From positions 1 through 64,000 of the forward strand of contig NZ_JSYN01000026.1 in NCBI RefSeq assembly GCF_000812965.1: 64,000 bases of DNA, given 5' to 3'. Below, one piece after another: positions 25,049-35,600 of this stretch; positions within the stretch are counted from its first letter, which is position 1; every line of letters starts with the position of its first letter. The position numbers were made by a program, and so were the translations under genes. This DNA is from Pedobacter kyungheensis. GTDB lineage: Bacteria > Bacteroidota > Bacteroidia > Sphingobacteriales > Sphingobacteriaceae. The notes beneath the pieces were generated by a model. That model was not told the DNA's origin, made no database searches, and saw only the letters and a program-made list of their open reading frames with translations.

Positions 25049-26368
25049 TTATTGCGTTATTTTTCCTGTTGATTTTAATAGCGTATAGTAAGCCAAACCA
25101 GCGTCGGCTTTTGCTATTTCTAAGTTTATTTTTGCTTGGTATAATAAGGTTTCGGCGTCGATACGATCGGTAACAGATGCTACATTGTTTTTGTATTTTG
25201 AAGCCAGTAATTTGTCGTTCTCAGTAGCCTGCGAAATTGAGGTTTCTAAAACCTGAATTTTGTTTACAGCCACCTGGTAGCTTTGAAAATTCTTATTGAT
25301 ATCAGTTTTTACCTGATCAGATAAAATGTCTTTCTGAATGCTAATGGCGTTTTGCTGGATTTTAGCCTCACTTACCTTATTCTTGTTGGTCCAAAGGTTG
25401 CCAATATTCCATGAAATGGTAGCACCTAAGGTAACCGGCATTAAATACTGGTTTGCTGGCGGGATAAAATTACCGCTTGGGTTAATGTAATAAAGATTAG
25501 CCCCTACGCCTACAGTAGGTAAAGTATTGGCTCTGATGCTTTTGATATTAAAACCAGCAACTTTATTTTGTACTTCAAGTTGTTTTAGCTCCTGGCGGTT
25601 GGCCATGGCTAAGCCTATATACTCATTAAGGGAACCTGTTGCTTTTAAACCAGCAGTCGGGTCAGTAATTTTAACTTCGGTATCTTCAGGTAAACCCAAA
25701 AGAATATCGAGGTTGTAGTTAATTACCTTGCGGTTGCTTTCGATATCCATTTGCGTAAGCGTAACATTTGCCTGCTGTAATTGGAAACGCAATACATCAT
25801 TTTTGGTTACAATGCCTTGCTCAAAGAAACGTTGTGCTTGTTTAATTTGCGCTGCAATGGCTTCCAAATTCTGATCAACCACTTTTCTGCTCTGCAGAAC
25901 TTTATACAAAGCGTAATAGGTATTAATTACCGCATAGGTAATTTCCTCCTTGTTTTTATCGGCATCTAAACGCGCTACGTCGGCCAGTAATTTGGTCGAC
26001 TCTTTGGCGTACTTTAATTTGCCTCCGCCATAAACCAGTTCCTGTACTGCAGCCGTTCCTACAAAGGCATCGGCCCTTTTAGGCAGGTGGAAAGAAGATT
26101 CGCTTCCCGGCAGGGTAAAAGTAGTTGTCGGAATTTCGGCGTGATTGTACATAAAGCTGGCATTGGCGGTAGGTAAAGCATTATCTTTTACCACGGCCAG
26201 TTTTGCAACCGCCTCATCAATTTTGTTCTGCGAAAGTTTTAAATTCTTACTGTTGGCTATGCCAAGTGCTATTGCCTGATTGATATCTAGTTCCTTACTG
26301 CTTTGTGCAAATAAAGCCGCCGGAACTAATGATGCCACAAGCATTAATTTTATTGATTTGGGTATCAT
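25049..26368 (-). CDS. TolC-family outer-membrane efflux channel
   Basis: 439 aa with a signal peptide (LMLVASLVPAALFAQ). Two internally similar halves of alpha-helical tunnel segments, as in TolC: LDINQAIALGIANSKNLKLSQ (first half) and LNEYIGLAMANRQELKQLEVQ (second half). It completes the tripartite pump. The start overlaps the tetR stop by 4 bases. Confidence 0.92.
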   Translation of the reverse strand: MIPKSIKLMLVASLVPAALFAQSSKELDINQAIALGIANSKNLKLSQNKIDEAVAKLAVVKDNALPTANASFMYNHAEIPTTTFTLPGSESSFHLPKRADAFVGTAAVQELVYGGGKLKYAKESTKLLADVARLDADKNKEEITYAVINTYYALYKVLQSRKVVDQNLEAIAAQIKQAQRFFEQGIVTKNDVLRFQLQQANVTLTQMDIESNRKVINYNLDILLGLPEDTEVKITDPTAGLKATGSLNEYIGLAMANRQELKQLEVQNKVAGFNIKSIRANTLPTVGVGANLYYINPSGNFIPPANQYLMPVTLGATISWNIGNLWTNKNKVSEAKIQQNAISIQKDILSDQVKTDINKNFQSYQVAVNKIQVLETSISQATENDKLLASKYKNNVASVTDRIDAETLLYQAKINLEIAKADAGLAYYTLLKSTGKITQ

Positions 26369-26994
26369 TTTTTCGTTGTTAAATAAACTGTTGTTAGGTC
26401 TTGCAAGTGGGTTATGGCCCGCTCTTTAATCATTTTTTTATCTTTAGGGTTATTCAGATCGAAGTTGGAGCAGGATAAGATTTTGTTTGGCGCGATGACC
26501 ACATTAGAAATTGTTCCCATAATGGTTGCAATGATCATCCGTACATCAACGTCCTTTTTAAAAGAACCATCTTCAATTCCACCGGTAATAATGCGATCAA
26601 TCATCTGCATGTTCTGGCCCATGGCATCTTTAATTTTATCGTACATTTCTGGCCGTTGCGTTAAAGACAATTCGCGGTGCATCATTTTGTGAAAGGCGGT
26701 ATTGTTCAGAATTCTGTTTACATAACCTTCTATCACTTTGTGCAATTTTTCTAATGCCGAAATCTTATCTTCATTGATGATTTTTAACTGGGATGCGAAA
26801 CTTGCAATGCGTTCGTTCATGATCTCCACAAAAACCCCTTCTTTCGAACCGAAATAATAATTTATCATGGCCATATTTGCACCAGACTCTTTCGAAATCT
26901 GGCGGGTAGAAGTACCCTCATACCCTGTTTCGCAAAACAGCTTTTCTGCTGCTTCCAAAATGGCCTGCCTTTTATCTACTTTTTCTGTTTTCAT
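26365..26994 (-). CDS. TetR-family repressor of the efflux operon
   Basis: 209 aa. Residues 10-55 form the TetR helix-turn-helix (AILEAAEKLFCETGYEGTS, then RQISKESGANMAMINYYFGSKEGVF); the rest is the ligand-binding helical domain. First gene of the operon, overlapping tolC. The palindrome in its own promoter implies autorepression relieved by pump substrates. Confidence 0.92.
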   Translation of the reverse strand: MKTEKVDKRQAILEAAEKLFCETGYEGTSTRQISKESGANMAMINYYFGSKEGVFVEIMNERIASFASQLKIINEDKISALEKLHKVIEGYVNRILNNTAFHKMMHRELSLTQRPEMYDKIKDAMGQNMQMIDRIITGGIEDGSFKKDVDVRMIIATIMGTISNVVIAPNKILSCSNFDLNNPKDKKMIKERAITHLQDLTTVYLTTKK

Positions 26995-27010
26995 TTTCTT
27001 TTTGACGACA

Positions 27011-27042
27011 CAAAATTAATCAAACGATTGATTAATTTGCAA
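27011..27042 (-). promoter_or_regulatory. Promoter with TetR operator for the efflux operon
   Basis: Read on the minus strand: TTG (27042-27040), 21 bases, TAATTTTG (27018-27011). A 20-bp near-perfect palindrome, TTAATCAA-nCGn-TTGATTAA, lies at 27016-27035, over the spacer and part of the -7 box. A bound repressor would block the polymerase. Confidence 0.78.
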
Positions 27043-27112
27043 GTGTTTAATCACTTCTTTTACATTCTCTTGATAAAACCCTAATTTTAAGTGTAATAAT
27101 CATCCATAAAGC

Positions 27113-29608
27113 ATGAGAAATAAATTCTACGCCACTATACTGATGCTGGGCATCTGCTTTATTTTATATGCATTTGGCACCAAACATTCGCAGAATGAGT
27201 CCAGCTGGATCAGGATAAATTTATTGGGCTACCCTACCGAAAGTATTAAAGTAGCGATATGGGCAAGTAAAAGCGACCAAACCCCTAAGCGTTTCGAAAT
27301 TATAGATCAGGAAACCAAAGCTGTTGTTTATACGTCTACCGATATTAAAAGTTTTGGCGCCTATGGTCCATTTAGGCAAACGGCCAGGCTGGATTTTAGC
27401 GATTTTAAGCAAAATGGTAAATTTTATATTCGTGCCGGCGAAACGATATCGCCACTGGTTCTAATTAACAATGACGTTTATAAAGATGCTGCCAATTTCT
27501 GTTTACGCTACATGCGGCAACAACGCAGCGGCTTTAATCCCTATTTAAAAGACAGCTGCCATACCCACGACGGTTTTGTATTGTATGGAGGCAAAGCCGG
27601 CATTAAAGACAGTACACACTTTGATGCCACGGGTGGCTGGCACGATGCAAGCGACTACCTGCAATATGCCACAACCTCGGCAAATGCCACCTATCACCTG
27701 TTAATGGCCTATCGCGATTATCCGCAGGTTTTTAGCGATACACAACAAGCCAATGGCCTGGACGGGAAAAACGGTATTGCAGACGTTTTAGATGAAGCCA
27801 GATGGGGGCTGGACTGGTTGTTAAAAATGCACCCCAAAAAGAATATCATGTTTAATCAACTGGCCGATGACCGCGACCACATCAGCATGCGCATCCCAAA
27901 AGAAGATAACCAATATGGCAAAGGTTTCGAACGCCCGCTGTATTTGATCACAGGGGAGCCGCAGCAAAGGGGCAAATTCATGAACAATACCACTGGCACA
28001 AGCTCTACTGCAGCTAAATTTACCAGCGCTTTCAATCTCGGTGCTATATTGTTTAAAAATAGAGATAAACCATATGCCCGAATACTTACTGAAAAAGCCC
28101 AAAGCGCCTATCATTATGCTTTGCTGAAACCTGGCGTAACCCAAACCGTTTCGGTAAAATCGCCCTACATTTATGCCGAGGATAATTGGGTTGACGATAT
28201 GGAGCTGGCAGAAGCATCGTTTAACTTTGGTAAAGAAAAACCAGACAGGGGAAAGGCCAAACTTGCCTTAAAATATGCCAGGCATGAAACTGTCACCCCA
28301 TGGCTGAAGAAAGATACAGCCGCTCATTACCAATATTATCCTTTTATTAATCTCGGCCATTACGAGGTAGCCAAACAGGGCGATGATACAACCACAGCGT
28401 ATTATAAAACAGGTATAGAACAGGTATGGAACCGCGCTAAAAACAATGCTTTTTATCGTGGCATCCCGTTTATCTGGTGTAGCAACAACTTAACGGTTGC
28501 CTTTGCCATGCAATGTAACTGGTATGCGGAGCTAAGTGGTGATGATACTTTTGCAGCACTGGCACAAGCCAATTTCGACTGGATTTTTGGCTGCAATCCC
28601 TGGGGAACGAGTATGGTTTACGGCCTACCACAATGGGGCGATACACCAACAGATCCGCATTCGGCCTTTACCCATTTAAAAAACTATCCGATAGATGGCG
28701 GATTGGTAGATGGGCCTGTTTACACCAACATTTATAAGAACCTGATTGGCATTAAATTGAACGATGCCGACGAATATGCTGATTTTCAAAGTGATTTGGC
28801 TGTTTACCATGATGATTACGGGGATTATAGTACTAACGAACCCACCATGGATGGCACGGCTTCGCTCATTTATTTACTGGCAGCCAAAGCAGCGCAAGCA
28901 AATTTAACCGACCACAAAACCAAAAGCCTGGGCGCCATTATTCGCGGCGATTCTACACAAAAGAAAATCCATTTGGTTTTTACGGGTGATGAATTTGCTG
29001 ATGGTGGCGAAAAAATCAGGGCTGTGCTTGCGCATGAAGACGTTAAAGCATCTTTCTTTTTAACGGGGAATTTTTACAGGAACCCTAAATTTAATACGCT
29101 GATAAAAAAGCTAAAAAAAGATGGCCATTACCTGGGGCCACATTCTGATAAACACCTTTTATACTGTGATTGGGATAAACGCGATAGTTTATTGGTTACG
29201 CAGGACGAATTTGTAAAGGATTTAGAAGCCAACTACGATGCAATGGCAACCTTCGGTATAACCAGGCAGGCCGCAAGGTATTTTTTACCTCCTTATGAGT
29301 GGTATAACCAGACCATTTCCAACTGGACTAAAGCACAAGACTTGCAATTGATTAATTTTACGCCTGGTACACGCTCAAATGCCGATTACACCTACCCACA
29401 AATGGGAAAAAGTTATAAAACCAGTGCAGAGATTTACCAATCGATAACCACATATAACGAGACCAAGCCCAACGGTTTAAATGGTTTTATTTTGTTGCTG
29501 CACATTGGTACGGATGCGCGAAGAACAGACAAATTTTACCATCGTTTGCCCGAGCTCATCAGCTATTTAAAGCACAAAGGTTATAAATTAGATCGAATTG
29601 ATAATTAA
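27113..29608 (+). CDS. GH9 glycosidase fused to a polysaccharide deacetylase (CE4-like)
   Basis: 831 aa with an N-terminal hydrophobic export signal. Residues 30-120 form the CelD Ig-like domain (WIRINLLGYPTES). Residues 125-595 are the GH9 (alpha/alpha)6 barrel: DATGGWHDASDY gives catalytic D178 and D181, and YSTNEPTMDGTASL gives acid E576. Residues 615-831 are a NodB-type deacetylase: TGDE (D626), PHSDKH (H677, H681), FLPPYEW and LLLHIGTD. GH9 plus deacetylase suggests an N-acetylated beta-glycan (chitin-like) substrate rather than cellulose. Stands alone, with no SusCD beside it. Confidence 0.88.
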   Translation: MRNKFYATILMLGICFILYAFGTKHSQNESSWIRINLLGYPTESIKVAIWASKSDQTPKRFEIIDQETKAVVYTSTDIKSFGAYGPFRQTARLDFSDFKQNGKFYIRAGETISPLVLINNDVYKDAANFCLRYMRQQRSGFNPYLKDSCHTHDGFVLYGGKAGIKDSTHFDATGGWHDASDYLQYATTSANATYHLLMAYRDYPQVFSDTQQANGLDGKNGIADVLDEARWGLDWLLKMHPKKNIMFNQLADDRDHISMRIPKEDNQYGKGFERPLYLITGEPQQRGKFMNNTTGTSSTAAKFTSAFNLGAILFKNRDKPYARILTEKAQSAYHYALLKPGVTQTVSVKSPYIYAEDNWVDDMELAEASFNFGKEKPDRGKAKLALKYARHETVTPWLKKDTAAHYQYYPFINLGHYEVAKQGDDTTTAYYKTGIEQVWNRAKNNAFYRGIPFIWCSNNLTVAFAMQCNWYAELSGDDTFAALAQANFDWIFGCNPWGTSMVYGLPQWGDTPTDPHSAFTHLKNYPIDGGLVDGPVYTNIYKNLIGIKLNDADEYADFQSDLAVYHDDYGDYSTNEPTMDGTASLIYLLAAKAAQANLTDHKTKSLGAIIRGDSTQKKIHLVFTGDEFADGGEKIRAVLAHEDVKASFFLTGNFYRNPKFNTLIKKLKKDGHYLGPHSDKHLLYCDWDKRDSLLVTQDEFVKDLEANYDAMATFGITRQAARYFLPPYEWYNQTISNWTKAQDLQLINFTPGTRSNADYTYPQMGKSYKTSAEIYQSITTYNETKPNGLNGFILLLHIGTDARRTDKFYHRLPELISYLKHKGYKLDRIDN

Positions 29609-29653
29609 TTGGAATATTGGTGCCAATCACAAATTAAAATTTAAAATAAATAT

Positions 29654-29661
29654 TAACTTTG
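29654..29661 (+). promoter_or_regulatory. -7 box TAACTTTG upstream of the 61-aa membrane protein
   Basis: Exact TAnnTTTG match, 19 bases before ATG 29681. -33 not identified. Confidence 0.45.
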
Positions 29662-29680
29662 CCTCCAAATAATAAAAAAC

Positions 29681-29866
29681 ATGAGTGTACAAGAGAACAG
29701 CAGCAATAATTTTAACTGGTTATATTATGCTTTAGGTTTATTCTTCGGAATTTTAACTGGAGCAATCATTACACAAAACTACATTTTCGCTTTATTAGGT
29801 GGTGTTTTAGGTTTGTTAACAGCAGGCTTATTTTTAAACGCTATCGTTAAAGGAAGAAAATACTAA
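29681..29866 (+). CDS. Small two-helix membrane protein, 61 aa
   Basis: MSVQENSSNNFNWLYYALGL then two Gly-rich transmembrane helices (about 14-34 and 37-55) and a KGRKY tail. Clean codon use and a good -7 box argue for a real gene. Function is unknown. Confidence 0.7.
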   Translation: MSVQENSSNNFNWLYYALGLFFGILTGAIITQNYIFALLGGVLGLLTAGLFLNAIVKGRKY

Positions 29867-29936
29867 TTTATTTTTATTTACGTATTCGCTGTAAAGTGTC
29901 GATGCGCTTTATGGGTTACGCCTTAATTCACAGCAG

Positions 29937-30500
29937 ATGAAACATATATTCATTGTTGTTTTCGCTCTTATATGCTTTAGTGCAAAGGCTCAGCAAGCCA
30001 CAGAAGTAAAATTCCCGGCTGCAGATCCTAGTCCGGCAGATATTGTATATTTCCCCTTAAATGCACCAAAGGCTAAAGCCGGTGATTTAACCAAACCAAT
30101 AATTAAGGTCGTTTATTCGCGTCCACAGAAAAAAGGCCGCGATATTTTTGGGGTTCTGGAGCAGTACGGAACGGTTTGGCGTTTTGGAGCCAACGAAAAT
30201 ACTGAGATCCGTTTCTTTAAAAAGGTTAAAATTGGCGGAAAGAAGATCAAGGCAGGTACATACAGCCTCTTTGCCATCCCGAATAAAGATACCTGGACCA
30301 TTATTATTAATAGTGAAACAGATAAATGGGGCGCATTTAGCTACAACCAGGCTAAAGATGTGATACGGGTAAATGTTCCGGTTAAAACATTGGCTAAACC
30401 AATAGAATATTTCTCTTTAACCTTTGCCCCTGCTACCGAAGGTGCAAACCTGATTGCCGGATGGGATAAAACACAGGTAGAATTGCCTATAAACTTTTAA
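29937..30500 (+). CDS. DUF2911 domain protein
   Basis: 187 aa, secreted (FIVVFALICFSAKAQQ). The mature protein has the DUF2911 core: VVYSRPQKKGRDIFG, VWRFGANENTEIRF, AGTYSLFAIP and KWGAFSYNQAKDVIRV. Beta-rich envelope protein of unknown function, common in Bacteroidota. Ends at a strong terminator. Confidence 0.88.
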   Translation: MKHIFIVVFALICFSAKAQQATEVKFPAADPSPADIVYFPLNAPKAKAGDLTKPIIKVVYSRPQKKGRDIFGVLEQYGTVWRFGANENTEIRFFKKVKIGGKKIKAGTYSLFAIPNKDTWTIIINSETDKWGAFSYNQAKDVIRVNVPVKTLAKPIEYFSLTFAPATEGANLIAGWDKTQVELPINF

Positions 30501-30521
30501 GATCATTATAGTTAAAATACG

Positions 30522-30550
30522 AAAGGCCTGGCGTAAAAACCAGGCCTTTT
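30522..30550 (+). terminator. Terminator after the DUF2911 gene (bidirectional)
   Basis: AAAGGCCTG and CAGGCCTTTT enclose a 10-base loop, with a T-run on the plus strand and A-run on the left arm. It also faces the convergent NTF2-like gene. Confidence 0.85.
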
Positions 30551-30570
30551 GCATTTACATAAAACTAAAA

Positions 30571-31029
30571 TTAAACCAGTTTTTTAGCCTGGCTTTCGCT
30601 GGTGACGAAGACTTTATATACCTGGGTAATCTTCCACTCCCCTTCTTTATTTTTCTCTATAATTACGAAGTTTTGTTGAGCACCATCAAACAACTCATAA
30701 TTCACATCTACACGGGCAATAACCAATGCATCGGTTTCAGAAACGATGGTTGAACTGATGTTACAGTCTTTTTGTACTACACCTTCATCTTTTTTCATTT
30801 GAGCCAGAACCTCACTTGCTTTGTGCTTGATCACCCTCACATCCCTGTTCGATGTAAAAACGGCATCATCACTTAAAACAGCTTTTAACTTCTTATAATC
30901 AGAATTCATATAGCTATCCATAAAGTAATTAATAACCGATTTATGGCTTGCAGTAGGTTTTTCTGCTGCTAAAACATTATTTGTGATTGTAATACCTAGT
31001 AATAGAATCACCAAAGCTTTTAGTCTCAT
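30571..31029 (-). CDS. NTF2/SnoaL-like secreted protein
   Basis: 152 aa with a signal peptide (ALVILLLGITITNNVLAA). The fold looks like the NTF2-like cone: YFMDSYMNSDYKKLKAVLSDDAVF, then VDVNYELFDGAQQNFVIIEK and GEWKITQVY. Many such Bacteroidota proteins are annotated as nuclear transport factor 2 family; no ligand is known. Single gene. Confidence 0.78.
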   Translation of the reverse strand: MRLKALVILLLGITITNNVLAAEKPTASHKSVINYFMDSYMNSDYKKLKAVLSDDAVFTSNRDVRVIKHKASEVLAQMKKDEGVVQKDCNISSTIVSETDALVIARVDVNYELFDGAQQNFVIIEKNKEGEWKITQVYKVFVTSESQAKKLV

Positions 31030-31129
31030 AACTATCTGTGTTTTTTTATTAAAGATCGGCTACAACGCAGAATAATAATATGCCGATAACACCATAATTA
31101 TCAGGTAACTAAAATGTGATACACCAATA

Positions 31130-31162
31130 AAAAAGCCCTTTCCAACTGGTTTGGAAAGGGCT
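31130..31162 (-). terminator. Terminator of the first susCD operon
   Basis: AGCCCTTTCCAA (31134-31145) and TTGGAAAGGGCT (31151-31162) form a perfect 12-bp stem; on the minus strand a run of T follows. Lies 34 bases after the susD stop. Confidence 0.88.
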
Positions 31163-31195
31163 GTATTGCGGAATTAAATCCGATATAAAAATAGA

Positions 31196-32653
31196 TTAAT
31201 AACCCGGGTTTTGCTGAGGTTTTAGCACCGGGTTTGCGTCTAATTCTGCTTGCGGGATTGGAGAAACCAACCTGTTGTCGCCTGACGGAAAGTTTACGAT
31301 TTTCCAGTGTACGGTAGAACCAGTTCTATCTACACCTTTTTTCGTGCGCAACAAATCGAAAAACTTGTGTCCTTCGCCGTATAATTCTTTATTGCGCTCT
31401 AAAAGTATTTCTTCAATTAAAGCGTTGCCTGTGTTTGCAGAAACAACTGTAGCTACACCTGCGCGTTGTTGAATAGCCAGCAAGGCTTGTTTAGCGGCAG
31501 GTTCATTGCCTAATCTGGCTTCAGCCTCTGCTTCGATTAAATACATTTCGGAAGAACGAATTAGCACCTGATTATTCGCCGGCGTAGTTGTAAAGTCGAA
31601 CTTATTGATCAAATACCCTTCTCCTCGTCTTCTGTAAGCACCGGTACTGGCAGCAGCTGTCGGACTGTTTTTAACCAGAAACTGTTTTTTACGCTCATCA
31701 TTTGCGGCAAAAGAATTAAAGAAATCATCAGTCACCCTAAAGCTCGAGTAACCTGAATCATAAGGATCGTAAAAAGATGATACGGCTAAAAAGCCCTGGT
31801 TATCGTCAGTTCTTACGTTAATGGCATAAATCCACTCGGTAGTTGGGTTGTTAAAGCCGGTTAATAAGGCTGCTGCCGTACTTAATGGTTTTGCGGCACG
31901 TGCTAATTTAGCATAACGGCTAGCTTCTGCCCAATTACCCATGTTTAAATAAACACGAGCTAACATACCTTGTATTGCCGGAACACTCATTCTATAAATA
32001 CTGGTTCTGCCCGCTGTTGGTAAGTTTGTTTCAGCATATTTCAAGTCCTCAATAATAAAAGCATATACATCTTTTACTTTATCTCTTGCTGGTGATGTTT
32101 CGTCCGGCCCTAAAGGCTTTCTTAAAATCGGAACACCGAGGGCATCAGGATTCACAGCATAAGGCTGCGCAAACCAACGTACCAACCAGAAATAAGTATA
32201 AGCTCTTAATGCCCTGGCCTCAGACAAATATTCTGTTTTTAAGGCGTCGCTTATGGGTGCATCAGGGATATTTGCTACAAACTGATTTGCATTTGAAATC
32301 ACTTTATAACTGTATTGCCACCAGGTAAAAGCATCACCATTATTTACCGTTTCTACAAACTGGTATTGCGCTACAAAGCGGTTATAGTTTCCGGCACCAC
32401 TTACAATCATCACATCGTTACCTTTAACATCGGCACTTAATATCATGTTGTTGGTATAGCCTGAAAAAGTGGTTAAATCGTAAATACCAGTCATGGCTGC
32501 CTGTATTTTGGCAGGTGATGAAAAAGCATCTTTGGCATTAATTTGTTGTGTTGGGGTTACCTGCAAAAATTCTTTTTTGCAGGATGTTGCTCCAACCAGA
32601 AGCAACATTACTCCCGTATATATAGCGGTTTTATATGTTCTTATCTTTCTCAT
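31196..32653 (-). CDS. susD: SusD/RagB-family outer-membrane lipoprotein
   Basis: 485 aa surface glycan- or nutrient-binding lipoprotein. Lipobox ATSC near residue 25 then KKEFLQVTPTQQ. N-terminal RagB domain with the TPR-like helices (YLSEARALRAYTYFWLVRWFAQPYAV, GMLARVYLNMGNWAEASRYA) and the C-terminal LLERNKELYGEGHKFFDLLR signature. Follows its SusC partner by 11 bases and ends the operon. No CAZyme is attached, so the substrate is unclear. Confidence 0.93.
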   Translation of the reverse strand: MRKIRTYKTAIYTGVMLLLVGATSCKKEFLQVTPTQQINAKDAFSSPAKIQAAMTGIYDLTTFSGYTNNMILSADVKGNDVMIVSGAGNYNRFVAQYQFVETVNNGDAFTWWQYSYKVISNANQFVANIPDAPISDALKTEYLSEARALRAYTYFWLVRWFAQPYAVNPDALGVPILRKPLGPDETSPARDKVKDVYAFIIEDLKYAETNLPTAGRTSIYRMSVPAIQGMLARVYLNMGNWAEASRYAKLARAAKPLSTAAALLTGFNNPTTEWIYAINVRTDDNQGFLAVSSFYDPYDSGYSSFRVTDDFFNSFAANDERKKQFLVKNSPTAAASTGAYRRRGEGYLINKFDFTTTPANNQVLIRSSEMYLIEAEAEARLGNEPAAKQALLAIQQRAGVATVVSANTGNALIEEILLERNKELYGEGHKFFDLLRTKKGVDRTGSTVHWKIVNFPSGDNRLVSPIPQAELDANPVLKPQQNPGY

Positions 32654-32664
32654 TTCTTTATCAA

Positions 32665-35600
32665 TTAAAATCCAACATTAAGACCTAGTGTAAATGTTTT
32701 AACATTTGGAATGTCGTTATCTGTTAAACCGGTAAGGGCCGATTCAGGATCCATTCCTTTATGTTTGGCTAATGTAAACGGATTTTCAGCCATTAAATAA
32801 ACCCTAACATTCGATAAATGAATAGTTTCTAACCAGTTCTTCTTTAATGAATAACCCAAGGTGATGTTTTTAACACGCATAAACGATCCGTCGTACAAGA
32901 AACGTGTTGACTGGTTATTTCCTAAATCAGTATTGTTGATTACAAAACGAGGCACATCGGTAATGTCACCCGGCTTTTGCCAGCTGTTGTAATTATCTAC
33001 TGATAACTGTTTACCTACAGAACCTCCGCTATGCATCAGGTTACCATATAAAGTATCGTAAATTTTAGCTCCTGTAGAAAAATAAGTAAATACGCTTAAA
33101 TCAAATTCTTTATACCTTAAAGTGTTGTTAAAACCACCGGTAAATTTAGGCAAAGATGAGCCGAAACCATCGTAACGGGTAGCTGTTGACCAGTTTTTAG
33201 TGGTGATTCTGTTACCTGTAGGCTGACCATTTACAATCTCGTCGGTATACCACATAGGTCGGCCATCTGCCGGGTCTACACCAGCATAATCACGCAAATA
33301 CCATTGGTATCTGTCCGCGCCTACTTTCCATCTCTTGGTACCATCAATTACCTCATTTTGGGTCATTGCATTAATCTTGTTTCTATTCGAAGTAATGTTG
33401 AACGAGATATTCCAGTCGAAGTCTTTTGTTTTAATCGGATTTCCGTTTAATAATACCTCTACTCCATAATTGTCCATCGAGGCAAGGTTGGTAGTTAAGT
33501 TATCAAACCCAGTTAACCTTGTAAGGGGCTGGTCAAATAATAAACCTTTAGATCCTCTCTTGTAATATGAGGCTTCACCACTAATTTTTCCTTTTAAGAA
33601 AGCAAACTCCACACCAATATCTAAAGTTGAGTTCTGCTCCCATTTCAGGTTTACATTTTCTAGCTGAACATAGTTAATACCCGACTGGCCTTCATAGTTT
33701 TTACCCAGGCCATATAAGCCCTGCGATGCATAACGGTCAATCCTATCATTACCAGAAGTACCATAACTGGCCCTTAACTTTAATTCATCAATCCAGCTTA
33801 CATCTTTTAAGAAATTCTCCCTGCCGATGCGCCATCCACCACCAACAGAATAAAATGTTCCGTATTTATTGTCATTTCCAAAAACAGAAGAACCGTCTCT
33901 TCTTAAACTTCCTGATAAATAGTACTTACCAGCATAATTATATTGTAAACGTGAAAAATATGAAGCAAATCTTTGCTGGGTATAATAAGATTGTACTGTA
34001 GATGGAGTTGATGCTGCAATTTGCTCATTAGTACCCGGGAAAGGAAAACCGGTAACCTGCGAATAATTAAAATCGCGTTTTGAACGGTATGCTTCCTGGC
34101 CTAATAAAACATCAAAACTATGTTGGTTAAAAGTTTTATTATACGTTAAAGTATTTTGAAAAGTTACCGTAACATCTTCTTTTGAGTAGCGATATGCACG
34201 TCCTTTTACACTCACTCCATCTCCATGCTCCATGTTATAGAACTGGCGCTCGCGGTTATTGATATAATCAACTCCCACCATACTTTTGGCAACGAAATCT
34301 TTTAAAAACCGAACCTCAGCATAAGGGCTGGTAATAACCCTGTTGGTTATCGTATTGTACTCGTTGAGTTTAGATAAACCAACCGGGTTAAAATCTGGTG
34401 TTACCGGATTAATGTAGTTGTAAACGGGGTTTCCGGTTGCATCATATACCACGTTTCCATTCGCATCGCGTACATATAACGGATAAATATTGGCTGTTTG
34501 ATCGGCAAAATTTACCGGGTTATCAGAGCCTGTACTTCCGGCCGGAGTATTTTGCTCAGTGCGGGTCAAACTGTTGTTAATACCAACTTTTAAGAAATCA
34601 GTAACATCAGTATTGAAATTAAACTTACCTGAATAGCGTTTAAAATCTGAACGGATTACAATACCATTTTGTTCAAAATAGCCGCCTGACACGAAGAATT
34701 TATTTTTATCGTTACCGCCACTGGCCGATAGATCAATATTCTTTGTTACACCTCTACGCAATACTTCGTCGCGCCAATCTGTATCGTAAAGTAATGAAGC
34801 ACCGTTAGCCAATACGCCATTTGCAGCATAAGGATTTGCAGTGTTGTATGGATTTACAACTAATTTCGCATTGGTTAATCCATTGGCCGCTGTAGCTGCT
34901 GCATCGGGGGTTAAACCTGCTGCCAAACGTTGTGCATAGTAAACATCCCAAAAGGTTTTATAATATTGTGTGGCATCCATTACCTCAGGTTTATCAACTG
35001 CCTGGTAAGAATAGCCTGTGCTCGAGCTTAAGTTTAATTTGGTTTGGCCAGCTTTCCCCTGCTTAGTGGTAATCAATACCACACCATTTGCAGCTCTAGA
35101 GCCATAAATAGCTGCTGCAGTTGCGTCTTTTAATACGGTTACCGAAGCAATATCATTAGGGTTAATTGAAGAAAGCACATCTGAAGTCTGCGCAACTGAA
35201 CTTAAATCGCCGTTGGTAATGGCAATACCATCAACCACATAAAGTGGTGTGCTCGATGCTGTGAAGGAACCTACACCACGAATACGTACAGTAGAAGTTG
35301 CACCCGGTTGTCCAGATACGCTGGTAACCTGCACACCTGCTGCCGCACCTTGTAAGGCTTTTTCGAAAGAAGTAACCGGACGGTCTTTGAAAACATCCTC
35401 TTTAACCACCGCTGCAGATCCTGTAAAGTTTTCTTTCTTTACCGTTCCGTAACCAATAATCATTACATCTTGCAGGTTTTTTGCTGATGATACCAGGCGA
35501 ATGGTTAATGTTTGGCCGGTTATTTTTACTTCTTGCTCGGTGTAACCAACGTAGCTTAGAATTAATGCTTCTGCATTTTGGGGTACAGAAATAGAGAAAG

